NCBI GenBank assembly: GCA_009667805.1
Contig: CM019064.1
Location: 108,350,328-108,414,327, forward strand
Direction of reading: 5' to 3'
DNA: 64,000 nt
DNA from: Leptobrachium leishanense
Taxonomy: Eukaryota; Chordata; Amphibia; Anura; Megophryidae
The position numbers and the translations under genes were made by a program. Position 1 is the first letter of the stretch. Every line of letters begins with the position of its first letter. Below, one piece after another: positions 38,581-50,659 of the stretch. Under the pieces are notes generated by a model. The model was not told where the DNA came from. It made no database searches and saw nothing but the letters and a program-made list of their open reading frames with translations.

Positions 38581-39720
38581 AAAACAATTGGACGTTAATC
38601 CCAGTGTGAGCGCAATTCAAATCTTAGTGATGTTATACACACTTAAAATCTAAAAGTTACTTATTTGGCACATAATATTCCGCTGTATGTCCAGTTTACT
38701 ACATGATGGCTCCCATATTCCATAAAACATAAGATAGAGGACATATAGAGCAATAATGTCTGTATAAAATATAAAATATTGTTGAATGAAAATAATTTCA
38801 GATTTAAACTCACAAGGAAGGAGCCCCAATTGGCTCTGATTGTCAGCCTTTTGACCTCTTCTGAGGGGGGTCAAGCCCAAACTTATCGGTATAGTGATCT
38901 TCAAACGCTGTGTATTTAACCAATGTGGCGCTTCAAATAGAAGAAAACTTCATTGCGCAGATAAAATTGCTCTTTGGTAATGTGAATAATAAGAGAGATT
39001 ATACTCACAAATTCATGAGCCTCTTTAGTTCAAGTGGCTCAGTAGGATCGCATTCATATATCCAGACGTGAGCATGAGTCGCCATACGGTGTTCAGGCAT
39101 GAACATGGATTGCCATGTGGAGCTCACCGGCACCAGAGTAACACTCCCTCCAATCTGTATTCAGGATAGGACTCTCCAGTGAAAAGGTGGAAGCATAAAC
39201 CAATAAAACTAATTTATTAAAAATTAAAATCCAAAATACAAAAAACATTGTCAGATACGCGTTTCACCTGTCTTGGCTGCGGGCTTCCTCAGTCTGATCT
39301 CTTTTATTATTCACATTACCAAAGAGCAATTTTATCTGCGCAATGAAGTTTTCTTCTATTTGAAGCACCACATTGGTTAAAGACACAGCATTTGAAGCAC
39401 ACTATACCGATAAGTTTGGGCGTGACCCCCCTCAGAAGAGGTCAAAAGGCTAACAATCAGAGCCAATTGAGGCTCCTTCCTAAGTTGTGAGTTGAAATCT
39501 GAAATTATTTTCATTCAACAAGAATTTATATTTTATACAGACATTATTGCACTATATGTCCTCTATTTTATGTTTTATGAAATATAGGAGCCATCATATA
39601 GTAACCTGGACATACAGCGGAATATTATGTGCCAGATAAGTAACTATTAGATTTTAAGTGTGTATAAACATCACTAAGATTGGAATTGCGCTCACACCGG
39701 GATTAATGTCCAATTGTTTT
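38581..39720. repeat. Second large inverted repeat with hammerhead, Penelope-like
   Basis: Arms 38581-38999 and 39297-39720 are complementary over about 420 bp (outer end AAAACAATTGGACGTTAATC), separated by about 297 bp holding a hammerhead motif and the AATTTATTAAAAATTAAAATCC segment also typical of the first palindrome. Arm differences are scattered substitutions and small indels. Confidence 0.7.
39251..39297 (-). ncRNA. Hammerhead ribozyme motif
   Basis: Minus strand: TCAGA, CTGAGGA, a 20-nt stem II region closed by weak G-C/G-U pairs, GAA, palindromic ACGCGT, A17 of a GUA cleavage site, TCTGA. TCAGA/TCTGA closes stem I. Core intact; stem II is the weakest part. Confidence 0.68.
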
Positions 39721-40435
39721 GCTTCTTGTTCATGTGTGGGGTGCACATGGGTGTTGGAGCACCATAAGAATATAGGATAACTGACAATTAATTGATTAGC
39801 GCCGTTATTCACTTTTGTGCCTATATTGGCAGTTGTTGCAATACTCTCATATAGTCCCCGGCAGACTTCATTCTTTCAATAGCAGCCATTTTTTCTTTTC
39901 AAATTAAGTCAATATATCAGTTTTTAACTCAAGCTTTCATCGGTATGTCCTGATCTTGAAAAAGGCTCTGGATGGAGACAAAATATTGTTTATAAAATGT
40001 TATTTAAAATTCAGCAAAGTGCTATAAGTCATCTGAAAGAATCCTATATTTAATGTATCATGGATTTTGTCATCTTGGGCCAGCAACTAAAATTAAATCA
40101 AATGGAACAGTGAATGCTGAAATGAAATATATATCTCTATACGTGTTTTTATCTCTTCAAAACACAGTTATAGCCGCTTGTACTGGAGTCATTGATGCAT
40201 TGTTATAATGAATAAATACGTTGTTTCAGTTCAGGTGATACAATCATCATCTGTTTGTAATGTAATTGTGATACTGTTTCAACTCTGCATCAATGCTAAA
40301 CCAAATTTCATGTTTTTTTGTATGTAGGTTGTACTGTAGTATTGTTTTTTTGTTTTTAGTACGTAGTTTTATAATTTATTGGTGCATACTAGGTCACCTT
40401 TTTTTCCGGGCTTTTCTTGGTTTGTTTATATGTTG

Positions 40436-40502
40436 CCATGGTCACAGGAGTGATGCAGTACTGAATATGCTGGCGCTTTATAAATAAAGAATAATAATAA
40501 TA
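40436..40502 (+). mobile_element. Retroposon 3' tail with (AATAAT)n
   Basis: ACTGAATATGCTGGCGCTTT, ATAAATAAAGAATAATAAT is a widespread vertebrate retroposon end; a diverged copy (GCTACGGAACTTGTTACCGC) is at about 41637-41690. Confidence 0.45.
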
Positions 40503-40554
40503 TCCGCCGGTTCCTGGCACTACTGATGTGCACCTGTGGGGTCCTGATCACTAT

Positions 40555-41453
40555 CAGGGTAATTCAAGGAGATTCGAAAAGTTGCCGCACGTTCGGTGAC
40601 TTTTCCTTCTCTTAAATTCGGTTCCTTTTGCCGATTCCATTTCGGTGACCCTGCGTTGTAGTCAGCAAGCACCACAGGGTCCCCGAATTGCAGGGAAAAG
40701 CTACCGCAAACCCGACGAAAACTAACCGCAAAACCCACCGAATACACGCAGAAAAGACACAAAAACATCTGGATTAACCTGCCGAAAACCAAGCCCGAGC
40801 AGGAGCCGATCACAGCCGAAGCAGCTGAGACCGCAGACGAGGGAGGGGAATAAATTAGCAAACTAGTTTGTGTGAATCTGTGAAAATAAAACGCTGTTTG
40901 CAAAGAAACTACTGAGCGAAAATGTCTGAAATTTGCATATGAGGTCCAGGGAATGATAATAAAAAGGGCTGTTACAGAAAAAATAAGTAAACTTAAAAAA
41001 AAATTAAAAATCGGACTTTAAAAAAAAAATAAAAAATTAAGAAAAATGCTTAAAATATCCGAAAAAATCTATAACTAAAGAGACTCTTTACTGCAGAATT
41101 TTATAATGAACGGTTTATTAGATATTGAATTAAAACGGGAATATTTTTAACATTGAAGTCTATGGGATTCTCCTGAATTAACTTGCCGAATTAAACCACC
41201 GAATGGCAGGGTATTAGGGGAACTTTTCACTGCTGGTTTGTGTTCTCTGAATAGACGAAGCAGTGCTTTTTCATGGGGATTTCACTGCCCTCGAACAGGC
41301 ACCGAACAGGCACCGTATGTTCAGGCAATTCGCCAGGATTTGGCGAATTGCCTGCTCTCTGGATAGCTGAATGGCCAGGAAAGGTAACCGAACGCTGATT
41401 TTCAGTGCTCGGTTACCTTTCTCAAGCAATTCGGAGCTCTTTGAATAACCCTG
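40555..41453. mobile_element. 3-bp-TSD element, CAGGGTTATTC family (899 bp)
   Basis: TAT on both sides (40552-40554, 41454-41456). Ends CAGGGTAATTCAAGGAG and ...CTCTTTGAATAACCCTG. Interior shared with 56891-58942 (CCGCACGTTCGGTGACTTTT, GCGAAAATGTCTGAAATTTG). No transposase. This copy lacks the piggyBac-type insertion present in the other. Confidence 0.8.
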
Positions 41454-41502
41454 TATGTGTGTATATATACATATATATATAATCGTCTTTATTCCATATG
41501 TA

Positions 41503-41545
41503 CCATCCTGAGGAAAGTTTCGTTGGGGACTGAAACATCAATGCT
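41503..41545 (+). ncRNA. Degenerate hammerhead-like motif
   Basis: CTGAGGA (41508-41514), a 6-bp stem II AGTTTC/GGGACT with loop GTTG, GAAAC and ATC are kept, but stem III is reduced to one pair and stem I is interrupted by a mismatch beside the core. It probably represents a decayed member of the same ribozyme family. Confidence 0.4.
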
Positions 41546-42368
41546 TTTTTTTCTAGCTCTTGAGCAGGGTCCTCTCTCCTACTGTTCTGTGTTTTGAACT
41601 TGCATGTATATTTGTTATTCTGCATCCCATTGTACAGTGCTACGGAACTTGTTACCGCTTTATAAAAATGTATCTGTAATTAATGTAATAAACGACTTTT
41701 TTGTAAAGAATATCCCAGTCTCCATGTGCATCTGAATTTTCGTGAGCATAGATATGTATATATATACCATTAAGAACTAGTTTAAAAATGCTTTCACACT
41801 ATGTAAAGTACACTCGATAATTCTTAGCTTTTTTTCCTGTCCTGTTCTGCTAAGACTAATTTGTCTGGATACAAAGAGTTGGATGCTGAGTAGTATAAGA
41901 TATTAATTGATGGTGACAGACCGTTTAGATGTAGAAGGAGGCAGAAGTAAAAGTGTGTATTTCAGTGTCCGTATTTGTGTCTGTTTTAGCCCATAAAAGC
42001 TAGAATGTCAAGGGAACAAAATCTCTTACAACAAAACAAAAACAAAACATTCCGATTACATCACTTTTCTATCTTTTTCATATTAGCTAGTTAATTAGTT
42101 AATTTTTGGCCAATGCACTGTATAAATGAGCAGGTCTATTTACAAAAAAAAATTATTTGCTTCTTAATATAAACAAATTGAACCCTTAAGTATAGCAAAT
42201 GAGTTGGAGGCATAGATAATCCATTTGACTATCTCTAAACGTGTTTTAACTAACATATTGGCAATTTACCCATATTTGTCGAATATAGCTAAACAACTGA
42301 CAGATCTATGGTTATAATAGGACCAACAGAATCCAAACCAGTTATCCAGACACAGTGATTTTAATTTT

Positions 42369-42913
42369 TTTTTATTTTTTTTATTCAAAATTTTGGTTTT
42401 ATTAAAGAGTAACAAATACAGAAAGAGAAATAAAGCATTGCATTAAAATATGATACATAAAAGGGGAGACAGATATCAAGAAGTGTGGTACAATTCGGAG
42501 GCATTCATAAGATTTGGGTAATCGGGCCAAGGCCGGGCCATTCAGTGTCAAGTAATCGGCATGTCGCCTAGGACCTGTCAGCTCTGGTCAGTCACCCAAA
42601 CCGTGATATCCGGCAAGTTTCAAGAATATCATGGCCTCCAAGGAGAAAATTGAGAATGAAGAGAGCATGAAGTAAGAAGAGAGAGAGAGGTCAATAAGAA
42701 AGAAAGGGAGAGTGGGAGAAACAGATGGAAAGGAAGGTAGAAAAAAGAGAGAGAGAGAGGAAGAAAAAAAAAAAAAGGGGGACGGAAACACACACACACA
42801 CACAGATCCGTACTGTCCATGGCACGTTTGGGGGCAGGCCGGGGACGCAGGCCAGGAATCACCTAAAAGAAAGAGGGCCAGCGTACTCCTCAAATCTCAC
42901 CTTCCTCAACCGT
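42369..42913 (-). mobile_element. 5'-truncated LINE insertion (L1-like) with 16-bp TSD
   Basis: CAGTGATTTTAATTTT occurs at 42353-42368 and again at 42914-42929. The insert begins with an A-rich tail on the minus strand (AATAAAAAAAATAAAAA). Its 3'-UTR-like body includes a GAGA-rich stretch and a (CA)n run. Long TSD plus poly(A) indicates target-primed insertion; L1 assignment is by style only. Confidence 0.75.
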
Positions 42914-43030
42914 CAGTGATTTTAATTTTGAATTGTTATGTATTAGGTTCTTTTGTTTACTGCAATAGAGGCAGTTGACAAACTCATGGACCATAAAAAA
43001 GATAGGGATTGATCTGACTGAATAAACAAT

Positions 43031-43752
43031 GGGCTCTATTACATTCTTCAAGCACTTTTTTTCCGTGCGCAAAAGCGCATTAACGCGAGGGGCAAAACCC
43101 TTTGCGTTGAACATCGTATTACGACGTTTGAGCATATGATGCGCGTTAACTTCTAACGCGAGTGACCCTGCGCGAACGCAAGTTCGTGCGCGCATCCCAT
43201 ACTTATCATTGTGAGTGCAAATGCATTCGTGCGCTGGTATGCGGATGGTATTACAATTGATGCGCACCTTTTTACGAACGACGTTTGCGCACAGAATTTT
43301 ATTGTCTTTTAAAAGCTGGTGGTAACTGCAAATCTCAACGTTCTGGCCGAAACCAAATACACCAGCACAAAAAAAACAAAAATACAGCACAGTATAGTTA
43401 CACATTCTACACATACCCAAACAATAAAATAGAGAGGTTGTGCGTGTTTTAATTATTACTGCAGCATTTATACACAGATTAATTTTGACAGGCGCAAAAC
43501 TGAACAGGAGACAATTGTGGTTCTTAATTCTGATAGGCTGAATCGCGTGAAAAAACAGTCTGCCCACTGATTTCTGTGCGCAACGTTAATGTACGTGTGT
43601 TTTTTGCGTGTCTTTTTTATGCGCGATATTTTTTGACGGATGAAAAAATGCGCTCGGATCGTAAGAACTGCGTTAATTTACGCCCGTTAACGCTGCGCTC
43701 AAAAAAAATTGCGCTGCGCGGACGAATTTGCGCCGAGAATGTAATAGAGCCC
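43031..43752 (-). mobile_element. 3-bp-TSD MITE, GGGCTCTATTACATTC family, copy A
   Basis: AAT on both sides. Ends GGGCTCTATTACATTCTT and complement. The interior is rich in GCGC words and carries AATCTCAACGTTCTGGCCG, shared with copies B and C in opposite orientation. Minus-strand open frames overlap it but have no domain. Confidence 0.85.
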
Positions 43753-44334
43753 AATGTGTGGTAACACCATGGCATGATGCAGGAAGAACTAAGCAGGGTC
43801 GTTTAAAACCTTTTTTACTAAACTGTGGTGTAAAAGTAAACCCAGGTATAGCTCTACTAACTGTCAAAGACCCGTATTTAAAAAGTGAGTGCAGGCAGAG
43901 GGTGTGTGAGCTGGACTTGTTTTCCCCTTTTATGTCCCCAGCTATACTAACATGTTCTTTTTCTTATTTCGTTAAATATAAAGAGCAGTAAAATTGATGG
44001 TTTGGGATTATTTACAGTTTGTAAGTAATAAAAATGTCTTATATCGGCAAACCTTGATATAAGAGATACTCGCACCTATGCTCAACTCTCTATGGGCCCT
44101 ATTCAAAGTTAAATCTGATCTGCGGTATCAAGGTCATGCTTCTGCCTTTGACTCTGACAGTTTATATGAGTAAAATATTGTATAGTGAGAAACAAAAGAG
44201 TTTTGTGAGGGCCGTGAGAACGAGCAACGACACTAGTGGCCTGCTCTATGGTGGAGCCCGCACAGGTCTCACAAGGTTTTAGCTCGATTGTGCCATTAAA
44301 GGGACGACTGCTCCATATGCAAATCAGACTGCTC

Positions 44335-45134
44335 TCACCCAGAAAGGGTGGCCAGTACTGAATGCAAGGATGGATGCCATCCCTTCACGAGAGATGCATG
44401 TCATGCCGTTCTGCAAGTGCTATGTTGCTATAAGTTGTTTAATGTGTTCTCTGTGAATTTGTATTGTAATATCGTCATCTAGTGTATGGCTCAGTACTGC
44501 AGTTTGAGAATAGTTAGACAATTGTTCCTTGTGAGTCTCTGTAGAATCCTAGTAGGCTGGGAGGTTGGACTTCACATGTGGTGTCAGAAGCCATCCAGCT
44601 TGCATCAGCACGTCAGTTCCAGGAGGACAACAGAACTATAGCTGCCATTTTGTCATCAGCCTAACAGTAGCATCACCGGTACACACATATTCCCTTTTCT
44701 CAGTTACACCAGCATGTTAGGACTGAACATTGTGCATATTGTATATACTGATTGAATGTTATTCTCTTATTTCCAGTTTTACCTTACTTCCTCCCAATAA
44801 AAGTTGAAAAGGGCCCTGCGTCTGCCTCAATGAGTTGCTGAGGTTGGAGAGTTTATCTGTCTGTCTAATTATACCTCCGCCATGTGTAAAGACTGGCAGA
44901 ACAATGCACCAACCTCCGTTGCTTGTCCTCAGGACCCTCACAATCCTGTTTTTTTCTCAATATTAGTTTACAGGGTAATCCAGATGTGGACCCCATGCAC
45001 AAGGTCCCTAGAAGGGTATCAGTTATACCCTTTTGATGAGGACTAACGAGGCCAAAACAATCGTCGGGGGTTGCTGCTTCTGTCATACAGGGATGACATC
45101 CTTGGCATTCAGTACTGGCCACCCTTTCTGGGTG
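44335..45134. repeat. Inverted repeat ends with hammerhead-like segment
   Basis: TCACCCAGAAAGGGTGGCCA at 44335 is repeated inverted at about 45134 with further matching sequence (AGTACTGAATGC). Inside the right end, TTGATGAGGACTAACGAGGC followed by CAAAACAATCGTC resembles a decayed hammerhead. Probably another Penelope-like remnant. Confidence 0.45.
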
Positions 45135-45821
45135 ATAGTAGTCTGGGTTTACATAACATATATTTACAAGAGTTTAGCATTCATATACAATATACAATGT
45201 TTTGAAAATATTATCAGCATTAGAGGTTACTTTCGACAGACACGCTGTAATTATTCACAGTTAGCACTATATATTAACACCCTGCCATACCCATTACAAA
45301 ATATCTCCTAATTAGATCAGTGAAGTCAACTTGTCAAGTTCATCTCGCTGACACTTTATGGTATACACAGTAAATACTGCTTGTGTGTTTGACTTTGTAA
45401 AACAGTTATTATTATATTGCATGTTTTCCCAGCTGTAGTTTAAGTTGGTTTGGATTTTCCATAATGCAATTGATTTTTGAGATGAGTGTATCTCAGGCCG
45501 TGAATAATCCAATCTTGCTGAAACCTGGCAACATTTTCAGACTGCTATTTAACACAAAACTGGAAAATTATACAAATTTATGGATTAAATCTATATTGAA
45601 ATATTTGAGATAGAAAAAAACTGGGGTTTGAATTAAAACCCATAGGGAACTATCACCTGAAGTGAGCTAACCCTAGCGTTGCCATGTTTTTGCGTTAGCG
45701 TTAGATTAAATGAGTCTAGTGCCTGACAGATTGTTTGCCTCTCACTAGAAATGGGAAAAATTATTTAGAACGTCACTGTTATCGAGCTTGCTGTACTTTC
45801 CGTGTCCTATATTCTTTTATA

Positions 45822-46742
45822 ATGGCAGGCTTGGTCCAGTGTAAGAGCTGTCATGCATTTGTTTTTAGATCCAATTTTTGGAGGTTTGGAGTGTGCCTGA
45901 TATGTAGGCAGCTCTCTTTATTGCAGCAGGAAATTGCCTGTTTGAAGTCTGAGATTTGTAAATTATCTGTTAGAGAAACTCAGGCTATGACTGTTACTAA
46001 GCCACTGCCACAGAGGCCTCCTAGGAGCGGCAGATGGACTACTGCAGGATCTGGTAGACTTAGAGTTGTGGATAGAAGGCATGTCCCACAATCTGTGGCT
46101 CTTCTTAATTCTTTTGAGGCACTTTCAGAGTGTAGTGATAAGACGGATGTAGGCTCAGACACCATAGTTGAGGAACCACCATCCACTATGCCTAAGGTAT
46201 GCAGCACTGCAACCAAGGACAAAAATGAAAAGGTGGGACTTGATAGAAGGCAATTGTTGCTGGGTGATTCTATCATAAGAGGTGTTGAGCTGGAGAGTAG
46301 TGGTTTGGTGAGATGTCTTCCTGGGGCTACTGCTCGTAGAGACAAGAGACGTATTCTCAATATTGTCAAACAAGCAAAGCAACAAGGGGAAGTGGACGTT
46401 CTAGTCCATCTAGGGACAAATGACTTGGCTAGCAATGAGGTTTCTGAGATTAAGGAAGATTTTTGTGTTCTTGGAGGTGAAATACAGCAGATTGCGTCCA
46501 CTGTGTCATTCTCTGAAGTTTTGCCTGTGCATAACATTCAAGATAGGCAGATGTGCAATAGGGAATTCAATTTGTGGCTTCGGGAATGGTGTCGGGAGCA
46601 AGGATTTGGCTTTGTGTCCCATGATAGCTCTAATTGGAGCAGAAAGGAACTGTATAAAAAAGATGGTTTGCATCTTACTCATAGGGGAACATATGTTCTC
46701 AGTGAGAAGTTCAAAGGTTTCGCAAAGAAATATTTAAACTAG
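45822..46742 (+). CDS. CR1 ORF1 protein with SGNH esterase domain
   Basis: Open frame of 306 codons from the preferred ATG at 45822 (an upstream in-frame ATG is at 45735). N-terminus has two CxxC pairs (CKSC, CLIC), a zinc-ribbon-like motif, followed by a coiled-coil-prone stretch. The C-terminal half shows the SGNH/GDSL hydrolase blocks of CR1 ORF1: LLLGDSIIRG, HLGTNDL and DGLHLTHRG, carrying the catalytic Ser, Asn and Asp-His. Known role: nucleic-acid and chaperone functions in retrotransposition. The frame is intact, so this CR1 is fairly young. Confidence 0.9.
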   Translation: MAGLVQCKSCHAFVFRSNFWRFGVCLICRQLSLLQQEIACLKSEICKLSVRETQAMTVTKPLPQRPPRSGRWTTAGSGRLRVVDRRHVPQSVALLNSFEALSECSDKTDVGSDTIVEEPPSTMPKVCSTATKDKNEKVGLDRRQLLLGDSIIRGVELESSGLVRCLPGATARRDKRRILNIVKQAKQQGEVDVLVHLGTNDLASNEVSEIKEDFCVLGGEIQQIASTVSFSEVLPVHNIQDRQMCNREFNLWLREWCREQGFGFVSHDSSNWSRKELYKKDGLHLTHRGTYVLSEKFKGFAKKYLN

Positions 46743-47298
46743 GAGGGGGGGACAAAAGGGTAAACAATCTGCCCGATTGTCCCCCAAAACTAAATCGGAG
46801 GGTGCAAGCTAGACATGTGCATTCGTTTTAGTACTAAAACGATTTAGTCCGAATTTTGGGATAATTTAGTTTTAGTATGACTCAAGAGAAACGAAACTGC
46901 TCAGTACAAAAAACGAAAGAAACTAAAATAAAATGCATTAAATTTTAGTTTCAGTCCTATTGGTGATATTATATTGATGAGTGAAGGAGACCAGCAATGA
47001 AGAGCGCAACATCGCAACATCCGAAGTTCTGCACCCTCCACATGCCAATGCAGGAGGATGTTCTATACAGAGAGGGACATTAATTCAGGAGGATGTTCTA
47101 TATATTATACAGAGGGGTATTAATTAATGCAGGTGGATGTTGTATACATTATACAGAGAGGGGTATTAATTAATGCAGGAGGATGTTCTAAACATTATAC
47201 AGAGAGGAGCCTTTTTTTTTAGCCCTTTAAATCCAGTGGCTGTGAGCGCTGAGATCGGCTGCTTGTTACATTATCTCTCAGAACAATGTATCAGGCTC

Positions 47299-47459
47299 AG
47301 CTGTTACAGTAACTGACTGCTGCTCATCACAGCGCTCAGAGTTTCAGTAAAACAAGGAAATAATATTGTTCTAACGTCTTTATATATAAAAATATTATTT
47401 ACTAGTTTTACTGAAACTCTGAGCGCTGTGATGAGCAGCAGTCAGTTACTGTAACAGCT
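47299..47459. repeat. Perfect 55-bp hairpin
   Basis: Arms 47299-47353 and 47405-47459 are exact reverse complements (start AGCTGTTACAGTAACTGAC), spacer 51 nt. They form the inner part of the hAT element's larger palindrome. Confidence 0.92.
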
Positions 47460-47471
47460 TTGCCTGACACT

Positions 47472-47600
47472 GGGCAGTATTACAATGTTGGAGCTAACGT
47501 AACCAGAGCTGTTGTAACTGAAAACCTCCATAGGCTATAATAGCTCTCGGAAGTTTACAACAGCTCTGGTTAAGTTAGCACCAGCTATATAATATGGCCC
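47472..47600. mobile_element. Foldback MITE (129 bp) nested in the hAT palindrome
   Basis: Ends GGGCAGTATTAC and ...ATATGGCCC with the arms AGAGCTGTTGTAA and complement, as in 14289-14418. Flanks ACT and ACA (2 of 3 match). It interrupts the right palindrome arm, while the left arm keeps the uninterrupted sequence. Confidence 0.75.
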
Positions 47601-47814
47601 ACATTGTGCTGAGAGTGAGAGATACTGTAACAAGCAGCGATCTCAGCCCTCTGAGGAGCCAGTACAATTGTAATTGTATCCACTGGTTTTCGGATGAATG
47701 AAATTAGTTTTCATACTAAAGAACTGAAAACGAATTTCTTTAGCAACTAAATAAATTGCATTTTAGTACTAATGCATTAGTTCAAAACGAAATTTTGTGC
47801 TGTGCACATGTCTA

Positions 47815-50377
47815 GTGCAAGCAACATGCGATGTAAAAAATGACAAGCTCAGAGTCGTGTCTACAAATGCTCGCAGTTTAGTCAATAAAATCAATGAACT
47901 AGAGGCAATGATGGCAGCTGAAAAAGTAGATTTAGTTGCGGTTACTGAGACATGGTTCAGTGAGAAAAATAACTGGGACATAACAATTCCGGGGTACACT
48001 TTATATAGAAAAGACAGAGAAGGTAGGAAAGGAGGAGGAGTGGCCCTGTATGTGAAAAACAACATAAAAACGAACCAAATAAAAGTGAGCGAGGTGAACA
48101 TAGAGTCAGTTTGGGTTACGCTAACATTTGGCAATCATACAGTAGCTCGTGTAGGTGTGCTCTATAGACCCCCTGGACAAGCAGAAGAACTAGATAATCT
48201 GCTGGTTGAGGAAATAGCCAAAATGGCAATGAAGGGGGAAGTTATTATCATGGGGGACTTTAATCTTCCTGATGTGAACTGGAAAACCAAAACAGCTGGG
48301 TGCACCAGGAGTACAAATATTCTAAACTCCCTACTGGGATTATCTCTAACACAAGTAGTTGAGGAGCCAACCCGTAAAGAGGCCATATTGGATTTAATAC
48401 TCACAAATGGAGGTTTGGTATCAGACGTTGTTGTAGGTGAAAATTTGGGATCTAGTGATCACCAGTCAGTATGGTTTAATATAACAACAGGGATGGAGCC
48501 GCACCACACAAGAACGAAAGTTTTAGACTTTAAAAAAACAGATTTTTCTAAAATGAGATTTTGTGTGAAGGAGTCATTATCAGACTGGAGGAGTTTAAAG
48601 GGAGTCCAGGAGAAATGGGATTATTTAAAGGAAGCATTATTGAAGGCCACAGGAAATTGCATTCGGCTTGTTAGCAAAAACAAAAAAGGGAAGAAACCAC
48701 TGTGGTACTCTGCAGAAGTGGCCAAAATAGTGAAGAACAAAAAGATAGGATTCAATAATTATAAAACAACTCAGAGTGAAGAAGATAGGCAAACCTATAA
48801 GATTAGGCAGAAAGAGGCAAAGCAATTTATAAGAGTTTCCAAAGCACACGCAGAAGAGAAAATAGCTCAGTCAGTAAAAAAGGGGGACAAAACATTTTTT
48901 AGATACATAAACGAGAAAAGAAAAGTAAAACAAGGATTAGTTAGATTAAAAACAAAGGAAGGAAGGTATGTAGAAGAGGATAAAGGTCTCGCTGACTGCC
49001 TCAATGAATATTTTTGTTCAGTCTTTGCAGAAGAAAAGGAAGGAAAGGGACCTCAGTTAGGAGAGAACACTAAAGAGACATTTACATATCAGTTTACAGA
49101 GGAGGAGGTTCTACAGCAGCTGTCTAAAGTAAAGACAAATAAGTCAATGGGGCCTGATGGGATCCACCCTAAATTATTAAAAGAGCTCAGTGATGTAATA
49201 GCAAAACCATTAACAGATTTATTTAACCAATCCTTGTTAACGGGAGCCATCCCAGAAGACTGGAAATTAGCAAATGTTGTGCCCATTTACAAGAAGGGTA
49301 GTAGGGAGGAATCGGGGAACTATAGGCCAGTTAGTCTTACGTCAGTAGTGGGGAAATTAATGGAAACCATGTTAAAGGAAAGGATTGTTGAACATCTAAA
49401 AACACATAGATTACAGGATCAGAAACAACATGGGTTTACCTCAGGGAGATCATGCCAAACTAATCTTATTGATTTTTTTGATTGGGTAACAAAAATAATA
49501 GACACAGGTGGTGCAGTAGACATTGCTTATTTAGATTTCAGTAAGGCTTTTGATACTGTTCCGCATAGAAGGCTTATCAATAAATTGCAATCTTTGAGTT
49601 TAGATTCCAATATTGTTGACTGGATTAGGCAGTGGCTGAGTGACAGACAACAGAGGGTTGTGGTAAATGGAGTTTATTCGGCACAAGGTCTTGTTACCAG
49701 TGGGGTACCTCAGGGGTCAGTACTTGGACCCATTCTCTTTAATATTTATATTAGTGATATTGCAGAAGGTATTAATGGAAAAGTATGTCTTTTTGCTGAT
49801 GATACAAAGATTTGCAACAGGGTTGACGTTCCTGGAGGGATCAGCCAAATGACAAATGATTTAGGTAAACTAAAAAAATGGTCGGAGTTGTGGCAATTGA
49901 GTTTTAATGTGGATAAGTGCAAGATAATGCACCTGGGACGTAAAAACCCAAGGGCTGAATATAGAATATTTGATACAGTCCTAACCTCAACATCTGAGGA
50001 AAGGGATTTAGGGGTCATTATTTCAGAGGATCTAAGGGTAAGTAGTCAATGTAATAGAGCAGCAGGAAATGCTAGCAGAATGCTTGGTTGTGTAGGGAGA
50101 GGTATTAGCAGTAGGAAAAGGGAAGTGCTCATGCCACTGTACAGAGCACTGGTGAGACCTCACTTGGAGTACTGTGTGCAGTACTGGAGACCGTATCTCC
50201 AGAAGGATATAGACATCTTAGAGAGAGTTCAGAGAAGGGCTACTAAAATGGTGTACGGCTTGAAGGAGAAAAGTTACCAGGAAAGGCTTAATGATCTTAA
50301 CATGTACAGCTTGGAAAAAAGACGAGACAGAGGAGATATGATAGAAACATTTAAATACATAAAGGGAATCCACAAGG
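47815..50377 (+). pseudogene. CR1 ORF2: endonuclease and reverse transcriptase
   Basis: A single long frame. The AP-endonuclease domain comes first: STNARS, TETWF, GDFNLPDVNW, SSDHQSVW. The reverse transcriptase follows: SMGPDGIHPKLL, YLDFSKAFDTVPH, GVPQGSVLGPILFN and FADDTKI, i.e. the Asp and DD catalytic residues are present. The original start was separated by the hAT insertion (the apparent ATG at 47797 lies in hAT sequence; before insertion the frame was open at least from about 46740). The C-terminus is cut off by an insertion at about 50377. Confidence 0.92.
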
Positions 50378-50659
50378 TATGTTTCTATGTTTCTATACTT
50401 AAGATGGGGAGCGCTAGAGATCTCTTGGTGCCTGTGCTAATTTCTGGAGGGATGCTAATGGCAAAATTTTACCTACTGGTCAACCCTGGTGCTAACTCCA
50501 AAAAAATACTACCAAAGATAGATCCACGCAGAAAATTAACATGCAATTAACAGGCAATTGAAAGTGATGCAGCACATATGTTCTCTTGGCCCCATACAGC
50601 ATAGTAATGGATCTGGTCAGCAATGTCGCTGCTGTTGCAGTAGGATATATTATATCAAA

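Larger units (their letters stand above)
46810..47814. mobile_element. hAT-type element inserted in CR1 ORF1/ORF2 junction
   Basis: Exact TSD GTGCAAGC (46802-46809, 47815-47822); TIR TAGACATGTGCATTCG and ...GTGCACATGTCTA. Subterminal TTTAGTACTAAAACG words at both ends. Large internal palindrome (from about 47241 to 47661), interrupted by a small MITE. No transposase. Confidence 0.92.

Noticed and set aside
42890..43567. 225-codon minus-strand open frame
   Set aside because: Crosses the end of an L1-like insert and a MITE, so it is a chance frame through unrelated pieces.
47797..47814. ATG at 47797 as the true CR1 ORF2 start
   Set aside because: These bases belong to the terminal repeat of the inserted hAT-type element; the CR1 frame resumes at 47815.
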